Shown piece after piece: positions 1 through 9,752 of a DNA stretch of 48,149 nt. Source of the DNA: Tubiluchus corallicola (Eukaryota > Priapulida > Priapulimorpha > Priapulimorphida > Tubiluchidae); contig JAQGDQ010000653.1 of NCBI GenBank assembly GCA_030141605.1, forward strand, positions 1 to 48,149. The letters run 5' to 3'. The notes beneath the pieces were generated by a model. That model was not told the origin of the DNA. It worked only from the letters and a program-made list of their open reading frames with translations, and made no database searches. The first letter of the stretch is position 1. The number at the start of each line of letters is the position of its first letter. Both the position numbers and the translations under genes were made by a program.

Positions 1-761
1 ACCTACGTCAAGGGAGCAGAGATGTACGATTTCGTCAAAAAACATCTCCCCAAAAATCGCGTGGTCATACGCGTAGAGGATCTGGAAAGCGAGCACCCGC
101 CGCCCGCCATACGTTGGCAGAGCAACGGACGAGGCAGAGCGGTTCGGGCATCCGAAACGATTGCCAACTACATTCTAACGTGTCAGTCCAAACAGTCAAC
201 ATCGTCGCCACGGCTTCGTTCTCGCAGCGCTTCGATCTGAACGAACTCTGGCAGAGAACGGGCGGAAGACGCTACGAAAGGAAACCGCAAATGCTTCTGC
301 TAAAGCGACTGGGCGGGACGCTGATGATTTTTGCCTCCGGCTCCGTTGTCGCCAACGGTTTTTCGGAGGAAAAAGTACTACGCAATGCGATCGAAGAACT
401 CTCGAAAGGTCTCGGACTGACGCCCGCCGACGGGATCGCAATTCGCACCATCACCGCCAGAGCCAAAATTCGCTGCAGATTGAAACTGGGTGCACTGTAC
501 GAAGAACTCGTTCGTCCTTCGACGCATTCTTTTAGAGAAGTGTTTTACGAAGTGGAACTATTTCCCAAACTAACTTGCAAATGCGAGCAAATTACTCTGA
601 ACATTTTTCACACCGGAAGCATAATAATGATGGGCGGGACAAAGGTCGAGGATTTCTCTCGCGTTTTCCGCAAATTTAACGAATTCGTTTTTAACAACAA
701 TAACGTTTGTCTGTATCACATCGACGACAATCCATGTACTCGCTCGTCGTCATTAGTGTAG
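1..761 (+). CDS. TBP-fold (TATA-binding-protein-like) gene, 5' incomplete
   Basis: The frame ending in the TAG at 759-761 encodes a two-repeat TBP fold. The first repeat starts at about base 195 (VNIVAT) and contains FASGSVVANG, matching the FSSGKMVCTG strand of TBP. The second runs from about base 445 to 705 and contains ELFPKL and then GSIIMMGGTKV, matching ELFPGL and GKVVLTGAKV of TBP. This frame has no ATG before the core and is open to the window edge. A different frame, open from base 1 to a TGA at 238-240, looks more protein-like over bases 1-195. So either the gene carries a 1-nt frame change near 190-205, or two genes overlap. An AATAAA lies at 909-914. Base composition is clearly GC-richer than the rest of the window. 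It diverges strongly from eukaryotic TBP: it could be a host TBP paralogue, or come from a large DNA virus or mobile element (several carry TBP-like genes). The TBP fold is secure; its origin is not. Confidence 0.7.
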   Translation, partial: LRQGSRDVRFRQKTSPQKSRGHTRRGSGKRAPAARHTLAEQRTRQSGSGIRNDCQLHSNVSVQTVNIVATASFSQRFDLNELWQRTGGRRYERKPQMLLLKRLGGTLMIFASGSVVANGFSEEKVLRNAIEELSKGLGLTPADGIAIRTITARAKIRCRLKLGALYEELVRPSTHSFREVFYEVELFPKLTCKCEQITLNIFHTGSIIMMGGTKVEDFSRVFRKFNEFVFNNNNVCLYHIDDNPCTRSSSLV

Positions 762-908
762 TTTTACTGTAATTTGCGTAATTTGTGTAATTTGCGAAAA
801 AAACGTAAAATGTAGAACTATCACGTCACCATAATAATAATAATAATCTAGTTTTAGCACGTATGTATTTTGCATAAAAAATGTAAAAAATTTTTTTTGT
901 AATCCATC

Positions 909-914
909 AATAAA
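909..914 (+). promoter_or_regulatory. AATAAA polyadenylation signal
   Basis: A canonical hexamer about 150 bases after the stop of the TBP-like frame. It is the likely 3' end signal of that gene. Confidence 0.5.
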
Positions 915-965
915 AAAGATTTGTGAAAATGCATTTATCGAACTTTGGCGTTTGAAATAAATCTC

Positions 966-966
966 C

Positions 967-1015
<49 letters not shown>
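966..1015. repeat. (CA)n microsatellite
   Basis: Nearly perfect CA dinucleotide run with two CG interruptions. Reading frames across it on either strand are artefacts of the repeat. Confidence 0.95.
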
Positions 1016-1740
1016 TCTAAACCCGCGAGAGAAGTGGTCGCGGAAAAGGGAGGGCACCCGAGAGAGAGAAGTGGTCGCGGAAAAGGGCCGGCACTGCGCG
1101 AGTGGGGGAAAAAGATTTCCCTCATTGCCTGCAGTGGACAATTCCACGCGACGGAGGGGTGGGTTGCAGGGGGGTCCCCGACCCCCGGGACGGACGTTTG
1201 CACGCGGCGGAGGGGTGGCAGGGGGCTCCCCAATTAGCGCCAATTAGCACTAATTAGTCCTCGGCGGGAACTCCACTTCTCCCTTTTTCTTCGTTTGAGG
1301 CGCTTTTTACCTCGTTTCACACACTTTCACATGCTTTCACGCACTTTCACACACTTTCACATGCTTTCGCGCGCTTTCGCGCGGTTTAAAATGGGGCGTC
1401 AAAAAAAGAAGCCATCTAGGGGTCAATGAACTTTGGTCACGTGACCTAGAGTTCAAGGTCATTCGATCCAAATGAAGCCATGCGGGAGGGAAAAACTGCA
1501 AAATTTTTACCTCGTTTCACACGCCTTTTCTTCGTTTTTCTTTGTTTTTCGCGCTTTTTCGTCGATTTCGGTCACGTGCGCACTTTCACACGGGTTTTCA
1601 CACTTTTTTAGGGGTTTTCCCGGATTTTCGCACTTTTTTAGGGGTGTTCCCCCCCCGGGCAGCCAAAGGGGGCGTGGCAAATCGGCCAGAGGCAAAACAT
1701 CTATACTACTATCGGATGTTAAATTTTGACCCCATGTAGA
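1016..1740. repeat. GC-rich tract of short tandem repeats, no gene seen
   Basis: This tract is much richer in G and C than the flanking DNA. It holds a 37-bp tandem pair containing GAAGTGGTCGCGGAAAAGGG (1031 and 1068), a repeated GGAGGGGTGG module (about 1154 and 1210), a run of decamers of the type CTTTCACACA/CTTTCACATG (about 1313-1385), TTTTACCTCGTTTCACAC occurring twice (about 1305 and 1506), and TTTTAGGGGTTTTCC-type repeats (about 1600-1650). No convincing protein is encoded. It resembles intergenic DNA of a large virus or the body of a non-autonomous element, but nothing identifies it. Confidence 0.7.
1427..1455. promoter_or_regulatory. Palindrome with CACGTG core and inverted AGTTCA half-sites
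   Basis: GGTCACGTGACC (1435-1446) is a perfect 12-bp palindrome with an E-box core. It is flanked by TGAACT (1427-1432) and AGTTCA (1450-1455), and GACCT and AGGTCA follow. The arrangement resembles bHLH and nuclear-receptor half-sites. It may equally be part of a repeat terminus. Function is inferred only from motif likeness. Confidence 0.35.
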
Positions 1741-1744
1741 TGTA

Positions 1745-2430
1745 GCGCTATATCACACCAAGTTACAGGCATATCATTTACACAAGGAGATGAGCTCCTC
1801 TTCTGTGACAGCAGAGTCTTTCCTAACAACAAAAGCTGTTGGTAGTTCATGATGGGGAAGATCGGGAATTGCTGTTACAGCTGCGTCAGTGACTCAGTGA
1901 CTCAACAATACGCTGAGGCTTACTCAGTTTTATTATAATGAGTGAACCTCTTAATGACAAGTAAAGAATTAATGTATTTGAAGTGTGAAGGGCATGATAT
2001 GGTTGAATGATGTGCTATGTACATCGTGCTGTGTGAGTTGTCGTTGAAGGTATACAAACAAAACTGGGGTCTGGCTAGCAATTTATTACTGATTCGCGAT
2101 TATAACTTCTAGCTTCACATTAATAAACGGTTTTCAACAACAGGGGGCAAAAATATGAAGCTTAGTTACGTTGTTTCCCACATTTTGCGGATATGCGGAT
2201 ACGAGGCTATTCAATTTCACTCAATCCGCAGATTTTGCGTTTGCAAACAACCAAGAATGTGATATTCGCCAATCTGCCATCTCTGGGTACGTGTTCCGTG
2301 TAAGAACGTCACGAAATGTTGGAAATCTACATTTGACTTAACGTAGGTCTACATTTGACATGTAAAACCTATAATGTGCTAACATACCATGTGAAACACA
2401 CCCAAAGCACTTACAACTCTTTTATGACGC
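1745..2430. other. Non-coding stretch
   Basis: AT-rich DNA after the GC-rich tract. I see no exon, RNA gene or recognisable repeat here. Confidence 0.5.
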
Positions 2431-2485
2431 TTACATCATATGAACTCCCATCACTGCATCGCTGTTCCTCATCAAGGCTCTAAAC

Positions 2486-2712
2486 CAAGAACGCCAAGCC
2501 GCCATGATGCCATGCCGCCAAGAACGCCAGGCCGCCCAGAATGCCAAACCGCCAAGAATGCCAAGCCGCCAAGCTGCCAAGAACGCCAAGCTTCCAAGAA
2601 TGCCAAGCCGCCAAGCTGCCAAGAACGCCGAGCTGCCAAGAATGCCAAGCCACCAAGCTGCCAAGACCGCCAAGCTGCCAACAATGCCAAGCCGCAAAGA
2701 ATGCCAAGCGAG
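2486..2712. repeat. 42-bp minisatellite (CCAAG-rich)
   Basis: Copies of a 42-bp unit start at 2552, 2594, 2636 and 2678 with CCAAGAATGCCAAGCCRCCA or close variants, with more degenerate copies on both sides. The unit is itself built from the shorter module GCCAAG(A/C)NNGCCAAG. Because 42 is divisible by three, several frames on both strands stay open and give 14-residue repeats such as KNAKPPSCQERQAA. These are probably by-products of the repeat. Confidence 0.9.
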
Positions 2713-2754
2713 AATGATTGACAGACAGATAAAACGCATCTTATATATTTTGCT

Positions 2755-2900
2755 GACGCCTTTTGAGCTTCCTTTGATAAAGTTAGTTGTAATTTCGCGG
2801 CGTCCTCGTCGCTGATGTTAGATCTTGATGATTTGAAAGCCATGATATAATGTGCTCCAGGGTAGCACGCAAATCTTGCATCTTCAACCTGGTCACCCAA
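2755..2900 (-). other. Possible coding fragment next to the minisatellite
   Basis: On the minus strand a protein-like segment (MAFKSSRSNISDEDAAKLQL and onward) precedes the minisatellite in the same frame. A possible splice acceptor, GGGTGACCAG, lies at its upstream side. Residue composition looks like an ordinary helical protein rather than a repeat. I do not recognise the family and find no partner exon. Confidence 0.2.
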
Positions 2901-2904
2901 TCAC

Positions 2905-4240
2905 AGAGAATAAATAAATCATCCCTTTGTCTGACCGCCACCGATCAGGTATTACACAACGTATTAGTAAATAAGTGCCACTGTCTATGAGAATGTCTAA
3001 CCAACAAACATTGTATGATTGCGAGAAGTCTTACAGATATGAACACAATGGCATTGACCTGAGCTGAGGCTTTCTTTTAAGAGAGTAATTTTAACTGTCA
3101 GGTTGAAAGGAGCTAGGTCTTATATACGCTGTGAAACTCACGTCGGCGATCCAAAAAACACCAACAGTCATTATCATTTAAGCAACAAGGAAATGACCAA
3201 CAGGACAAATGCATAAATTAACGAACAAATAAAGAACTGAAGTAGTGAAGTATGCAAAGAAGGAAGAAGTGAACATACAACCGAATGAAAGAAGGAACGA
3301 ATAAGTGAATAGATGAATCAAAACGACGAATGAGCGAACGAGCAAACAAATGAAGAAGCAAATGAGCGACTAATATATGATTATGTGAGAAGCGTACTGG
3401 ATTATAATGTATCACTATAAACAAAGGTGAAATAGCGAATTTTATAATGAACATAAAAACCTTTTGTGGTCTTGAAACGTGCGATTTAATGTTCCTTGAA
3501 CATCAGGCATGAAACTGATGAATATACACACATTAATAGACAAATTGCCTTTCGCTGATGGTGATAAATCTTTATTTTTGTACATAATACGCATACAATA
3601 GCTTTATTGCCAATACTTGCATACAATAGCTTTATTTCCAAAATTTGCAATATAATGACATATACATTTGAGTATATGGCATCTAGGTAGGTATACATAT
3701 ATAGTTACGTAGGTTTAATGAAAGTACAAAGTAACTGAAAACATAATCAAATAATTATAACCGCATGTGTTAAAATAAGGGTGCATTGCGTCATGAACAA
3801 GCAGGTCAACATTGAATACACCATTTTTATACTAGACGATATCTTACAAACTTCAAAGCTGAGCCGCCAGGGCTTCCGACGGGTCTCTGTTGGTGAATAA
3901 TATGACGAATGTAGGTATGTACGCGTTTTAAAGACCTGGAATCTTTAAGAGCTCAGGATAGGAGTAAAAATGTACAATAATGAATGACTCTAAAACTATA
4001 GAGTTATGAAACTTGGTGGGTAGACACCTGGGAGTTTTGTTAGGGCTCGTACAATGGTAAAATTTACTTTATTTAAGAGCCAGAGATAGTAGTGAAAATG
4101 TGACAATTTGGGCATGCACCTTTAATTCATGTTAACTCACAAACGCAGAGGCTGGACACATGAAACTTACAGACTAGACGTGCTAAGGACCTTGAAAACG
4201 GTGTGAACCGCACAACCTTTGTCAAAAGGTAAGGACACTG
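2905..4240. other. Non-coding stretch with degenerate repeats
   Basis: No gene is seen. The stretch contains a degenerate GAAY/GAAT-rich array (about 3215-3375) and an imperfect 28-bp tandem pair carrying GCATACAATAGCTTTATT (about 3590-3645). Confidence 0.5.
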
Positions 4241-4248
4241 GACGTCCG

Positions 4249-4345
4249 CAGGGGCGGATCCAGAATTTTTGAGAGAGAGCGGTCCAAATGCAACCAAGGA
4301 GAAAGGCAGGTGCAAGGGCTGCGGAAGCGTAGGCAACTTCCTCGG
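4249..4345. mobile_element. Possible DNA-transposon terminus
   Basis: The sequence CAGGGGCGGATCCAGAATTT resembles the CAGNGGCGGAT-type ends of hAT elements seen elsewhere in this window (32142 and 35776). No matching opposite end or target duplication was found, so this is at most a solo end. Confidence 0.3.
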
Positions 4346-4724
4346 CTTCTCAGCTACGAGGTCTAGCCCATTTTAAGCCTTCTGAAGCATACTTGAAATA
4401 GTGAATAAATTTTATTTTGTTCTATTAAGAATATAAACGTATTCATTTTCTTTTGGAATTTGTAAAATAAATATTTCGTGCATAATGTAAGATGAATCAT
4501 AAAACCATTCATCCTTTTACAGATTTAATTTAATCGCACCACTGAGGGCAAAGCTTTGTCAAACAGTGAGTAAAAACAATTGAAATTGAACAATCAAACT
4601 ATTATAGTGACGTTATAGTGCAAAATATAAATGTTCTTATGCAATGATCAGTACTGCAAAAGATGCCTGATGTAATCAAGATTCAGGATACGTGAATAAC
4701 TAGAAAGCTTAAATGCCGATTTAT

Positions 4725-4927
4725 AGGCGATTTTGCTATCAAGTAATATGCATGATCTTTGTAAGACCACTTTTTACTAGTGGTTCCAAAACTTGTTCGA
4801 AAATCTTTCAATCTCAATTCGAATTCGATTCGGACCACAAATACTAAAAATCGGTTCCTTTAGAATTCGAAAGTCACAAATTCGATTCGACTCGACGTCG
4901 CTTTCGGTAGAGATTGCTCACCCCTTG
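4725..4927. mobile_element. Truncated copy of the TTCGAA-rich hAT element
   Basis: From GCATGATCTTTGTAAGAC to the terminal GATTGCTCACCCCT this matches the right half of the complete element at 44112-44549, including TTGTTCGAAA, CTTTCAATCTCAAT and GAAAGTCACAAATTCG in the same order. The left end is missing or too diverged to see. Confidence 0.75.
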
Positions 4928-5213
4928 TGAGTAGTGACTGTATTTACTTTCTCCAACGTTTGCCCGGAGCGAAAACGGGATTCATTGGTGCGCCATTGGA
5001 ACAAGTGCAAATTGAAAGCAGGAAAATGGAAATGATGCAGTTGAGGTGAAGCAGTATGGCGTCCATTATAGTATGAGTTTTAGACTGAGTGTTAGACGTG
5101 ATTTGGTATAGTAACTGCCAGACGTAAGTTTTCTAGACCAAAAAGTTAATCATTGATTGTAAGTGCTTTAGGCCTTTTGCTTAAGATGCGTTAATAACGT
5201 ACTGCCTTTCCAA

Positions 5214-5640
5214 TTGTGTGAGGATGGTAAAATTCATGAATTCTTTTCTGAGGACTTAACCGTTCCTAGTCGCTTTAATTTGCCGTCTTTAAATGCTTAT
5301 TCAACATTCACTATATTTAATTATGGAGACATCGACCCAGATAATAACATATTTGCTATGTTTGAGAGTAACTATTATAAGCAGCCGTCACTTAAACTAA
5401 CCTTTCTAATAAATAGTAATATGCAAAAATCTAGCAATGATTTTTTTCCATTGTTCATGTCAACCTTTCTTTAAGATTTTCAAATCGTATCTGTGCAACC
5501 GTACGCAGTTTACAAATTTATCTCAAAATAAATTGTCACTTACTAATATTACCTGTAGAATCCCATAAGATTCTATTGGGACCCCTTATCTGGGCAAAAT
5601 AATGTAATAAAATGAATATATGTAATAAAATAAAAATAAA
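5214..5640 (+). mobile_element. LINE fragment (ORF2 N-terminal segment plus 3' tail)
   Basis: A frame at 5214-5474 encodes a segment with LPSLNAYSTF and GDIDPDNNIF. This resembles the low-complexity acidic linker that precedes the endonuclease in PHD-containing non-LTR elements. After its stop the sequence passes into GGGACCCCTTATCTGGGCAA followed by an AATAAA-rich tail, a common LINE 3' end. The endonuclease and RT are absent, so this would be an internally deleted copy. Family assignment is by resemblance only. Confidence 0.4.
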
Positions 5641-5821
5641 CATTTAGAACACAATATAAAAGTAAACTGGATGTTCACTTCTCCTAGACATAGACATAGA
5701 CATTTCTATTTATCTCCTCATTTACACGTGTATACAAATTGACTAATTATTATTTTTTAGTTATTGATTAAAGAGGATAAATTAAGCATAAAGGAAAGAG
5801 TTAAGGGGGGTGCAGGAGAAA

Positions 5822-5860
5822 GGGTAGCGAAAGACCAATTGGTCATCGAGTCAGCTACCC
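5822..5860 (-). ncRNA. Conserved hairpin in LINE 3' UTR, copy 1
   Basis: GGGTAGC (5822-5828) pairs with GCTACCC (5854-5860) around an inner self-complementary GACC-AATT-GGTC (5833-5844). The same fold with compensating changes recurs at 16919-16956 and 47441-47480. It is probably an RNA element used in reverse transcription of the LINE. Confidence 0.6.
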
Positions 5861-6457
5861 TTCTCAGGTTAGTGAAAATTGTAAAAAAATTGTGGTGCTG
5901 CTGTTAACATGAATTTATGGGGGGATACATTAAACATGAAAGCAAAACAACTAAGTAAGCTATGCAATAAAGAAATAAAATGAAAAATATGAAATGATGA
6001 TAAACAAAATATGTAAAGCATTTAACTAACCGATTAAAACAAAAAACTAGAAAAAAGTCAAACCAAAAAAAAACCAAAAAAAACATAAATAATAAATCAG
6101 TGAAAGAAACAAAATATGTAGTAGTAAACTCAAACAAAATATAATAAAAACTTAATAATAACTGTGAAACAATGAGCAAAATAATCATAATAAAGTGAAT
6201 ATATATGAAGTAAGAAAAGCATAATATGGAAGTAAAAATATAAGTGGAGCAGGCACAGTTATAAGAAATTATGTATGAGAAAAACTGTTGTAGTTGCTGG
6301 ATTTGTTTGAAGATTATTGCTTACCTTCCCTTTTCATAGTTGCGAAGAAATAATAACAATTTTACACTTTGATGAGAAGATGTACTATGGTAATATAATT
6401 ATAGATAATAGATTAGGTCAACGGGAAGATTTATCAGATCTGATCTTAGCAGAAAAG

Positions 6458-9400
6458 TCACTCATAGTAGTTAGAAATAAGAAAGGATTTATAGTTAATT
6501 ATCAAATAGCTAAAGGTGCCATTTTTTAGTTCATTAGACAGACTGTTCCACAACAAAGCGCCTTGATAAGATAGAGATCTTTGCCCTTTGTTAGTATTAA
6601 ATCTATGTACATAGAAAGTTTGGTTAGTGGCAAATCGTGTATGATACTCGTGCATCTGGGCTACAGATTTGTAATAATTCTGAAAAATTTCAGGAAGCAT
6701 ATTATGTTTTAACCTATATAAAAATTTGGCCATCTCTAATTTATATATATCCTGAAGTTTTAAGATTTTATGCTGGTGGTATAAAGGTGTAACATGGGCT
6801 CTTCTATTTGTATTCGTCCAAAGCTTTATAAATTTATTTTGATTTGTAATTAGGGGATACAATGTGGAATGGGGTGCTGAGCCATAGGTAAGTATGCTGT
6901 ATTCTAAATACGGTGAAAATAGGGAAGAATATAGAAGTTTTTTTGAATCATAATTCAGAAAATGCCTAACTTTTGAAAAAATACCTATAATTTTACTGGT
7001 TTTGTTAACAATATATTGTATATGTGCTTTCCATGAAAGATTGTGATCTATTAATACTCCTAGATATTTTATTTGATGTACAGATTGTATCCTGGTATTT
7101 CCCATTGTCAAATTTAATGTTAAATTTTTTACTTTTCTAGGATTACCAATTATCATATATTTTGTTTTGGAATAGTTTATAGAAATCCGGTTGGCTCTCA
7201 TCCATAGGTCTACCTTTGCTAGTTCAACATTAAGAAATTCTTCTAGGTGACTTATGTTAGTATCAGAACTGAAAAAGTTAGTATCATCAGCAAAAAGTCT
7301 AGTATGTAATTGGGTATTTGAAGGGAGATCATTTATGTAGAGTAAGAAAAAAAGGGGACCAAGAGTTGAGCCTTGAGGAACACCACACTGCACATTTACC
7401 AGATCTGAGTTTTTATTCTCGATAGATGTATGTTGTTTTGTATTGTGTAAATATGACTGCAGCAATTGAAGAGGCAGGCCTCTGATACCATAGTGTTCAA
7501 GTTTGGCTAGTAAAATATCATGTTGTACAGTATCAAAGGCCTTAGACAAATCTAAAAATATGGCACAGGTGTACTTATTGTGATCCATATTTAGTAACAG
7601 ATTGTCTATAAGTTCAGCAATAGCTAGGGCTGTGCAGTATCTTTTGCGAAACTCAAACTGAAATCTAGAGAGAATTTTGTTGTCGTTTATAAATTTAGTT
7701 AGTCTGTCATAAAGACTGTAGGGGAAATACAGAGACCAGCTGATTTGTAAAAAGATATAGGAATGTTTTCATGACCGGAGGCTTTATTCTGATTTAAATT
7801 ATTTATTGCTGTATTTACTTCAGCTTCAATAATGGGTGTTAAGAAAAACGAGTTTGGCAAATGACGTCCTAGAAAAGACTGAAATGACAGTTGTGTGGGT
7901 TGTATTTTAGATGCTATACAAGGACCAATGGAAGCAAAAAAAGTGTTCATGACTTGACAGATATCAGTTATATCACTTGAGAGAATGCCATCTTTGTACA
8001 CCTTTTTTGGTGTTATGCGTTGTTGCAATTTAGCATTTATTAAACTATTTATGGTCGACCAAAGTTTCTTTGTGTTATTTTTACTATTTTGCAAGGTTTC
8101 TTGATAGTACCTTTTTTTCTAAATATTTTATATGGTTAAGTTTGTTCGAATAAACTTTGTATTTATTTCTATTATAAACATTGTTAGAGTTTTTAAATGT
8201 ATTAAACAGTTGGCTTCTAGTTTTAATAGATTTCAGTATGCCTGGTGTTATCCATGGCTTGTGAAAAGTTACCACTTCACGTCTTGATAGAGTTTTTGGA
8301 GGCACATGTGCATTGAGAACTAGAATGAATGTTTGAAAAAACTGATTAAAGGCCTCATTAGTAGATAAGTAAGAATAATCAATAGAATTAATTTGTGCGT
8401 GCAGTTCATTTAAAAAGGCAGAGGAATTAAAGTTAGTTTTATCTCTAATTGTAATTTTAGTTTTCTGTCTAGTCAGATTAGCATTTTTGACAATTGCGAA
8501 AATAGGCAAGTGGTCCGCCACTTCATAAGTTATAATACCCGATACAATAGGATTAATCAGATCATTAGTATAGATATGGTCTATTAGGGTACTAGAGTTT
8601 TTTGATATTCTTGTTGGTCTTGTAATTAGAGGAACAAATTGAGTAGAAAATAACACATTTAAGTTATTAGAAATATATGGTATGCTCTCGAACTGAAGTA
8701 AATTTAGATTAATGTCACCACATATGTAAGCTATAGTACCAGATTGTTGAATAGCAGTTAATACACGGTCCATTTCCTCTATAAAATGTGTAACAGGTGT
8801 ATTTGGATGTCTATATATAAGGCCAAATAATATACTCTTCGAATTGTTTAATGTTGATACGCGGATCCAGAGATCTTCTAAATTAATTTTTGAGATTTCA
8901 GTTAATAATTTGCCCTGCCTGTTTACTTTGGTTATTTCTTTTTCAGTCACTATTTTATATGAATTATTTATAGAGTAGTTTAAATTATCTCTAATATAGA
9001 CACCGATGCCACCAGCATTGGATTTAGAATTAATACTCAGAAAAACGTAGTTGTTCAAGTTGCACATAAATGATGAATTATCTTTTAACCTAGTCTCAGA
9101 GACGGCGATGATTTCGGGCGGTTGAGGAAAAGTACTGAGGACGTCAGTCATGTTACCAAAATGTTTTTGCAAGCTACTTACATTAAAGTGAACTATTAGT
9201 AAATCCGAAGTATTTTTGTTATAATTAGAAGTTGACTTGAGAGTATTTAGATTAACATACTTACTATCGTAGTTGTTCCCATAATTATCTGGGTCATTTG
9301 GATCCCACCTGTTAGTTGATAGCGAAGAGCACTCGGACAGACAAGACAGTGACAGAGAGTTAGTTAAAGGAGAAGTCACAGAAAACAAATCATCAATTTC

Positions 9401-9616
9401 GTCATCTTCACAGCTCTGAAAAGGGAAAATAGACTTTATACATGAAATACAGTAATAGGGGTCATTGCTAGAACCTAGTTGTAAAAATTGATCCATAGTC
9501 AAACAAGAACACTTATAATTTGACCAAAGATTGCAGCAATTACACAGTATACAATACTGGTTTGATTTACATTGTTTAGTGCAGACAGAACAAGGAAAAC
9601 GGATCATTAATAGCAA
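6458..9616 (-). pseudogene. LINE ORF2: PHD-like finger, endonuclease, reverse transcriptase (broken)
   Basis: The first segment (9616-8084) starts with a cysteine-rich PHD-like finger (CSVC, CILC, CCNLW, CISC). An apurinic-type endonuclease follows with HFNVSSL, SETRLKD, GDINLNLL, DHIYTN and ADHLPI, so its catalytic positions look present. A 1-nt shift at a run of seven T (8112-8118 on the plus strand) moves the frame to the segment ending at 7699. Near 7705-7725 the frame shifts back, and about 55-60 codons seem to be missing: the usual block between FYKSAG and YDRL, including the NYRPIS region of RT. The rest of the RT is intact, with FLDLSKAFDTV, GVPQGSTLGP and the catalytic FADD. It ends in ALLWNSL and a C-terminal tail. 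This copy cannot make a complete RT. Confidence 0.9.
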
Positions 9617-9752
9617 TATTTGAATATGAAGTTAAGCAATTAAGGAGATAAATAAAAAATACAATAGTCAAAGCTATAATACAAAAATATAATAGTTTTA
9701 TATGAACACGTACCTATATTATGATATTACAGAAATTTTCTTGGCTAAGTTA

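Noticed and set aside
196-466. Minus-strand frames at 196-441 and 272-466
   Set aside because: Shadows of the TBP-like coding frame; arginine- and serine-rich without any domain.
753-1247. Frames crossing the CA repeat and the GC-rich tract
   Set aside because: Open only because of the CA repeat and high GC content; no domain or consistent codon pattern.
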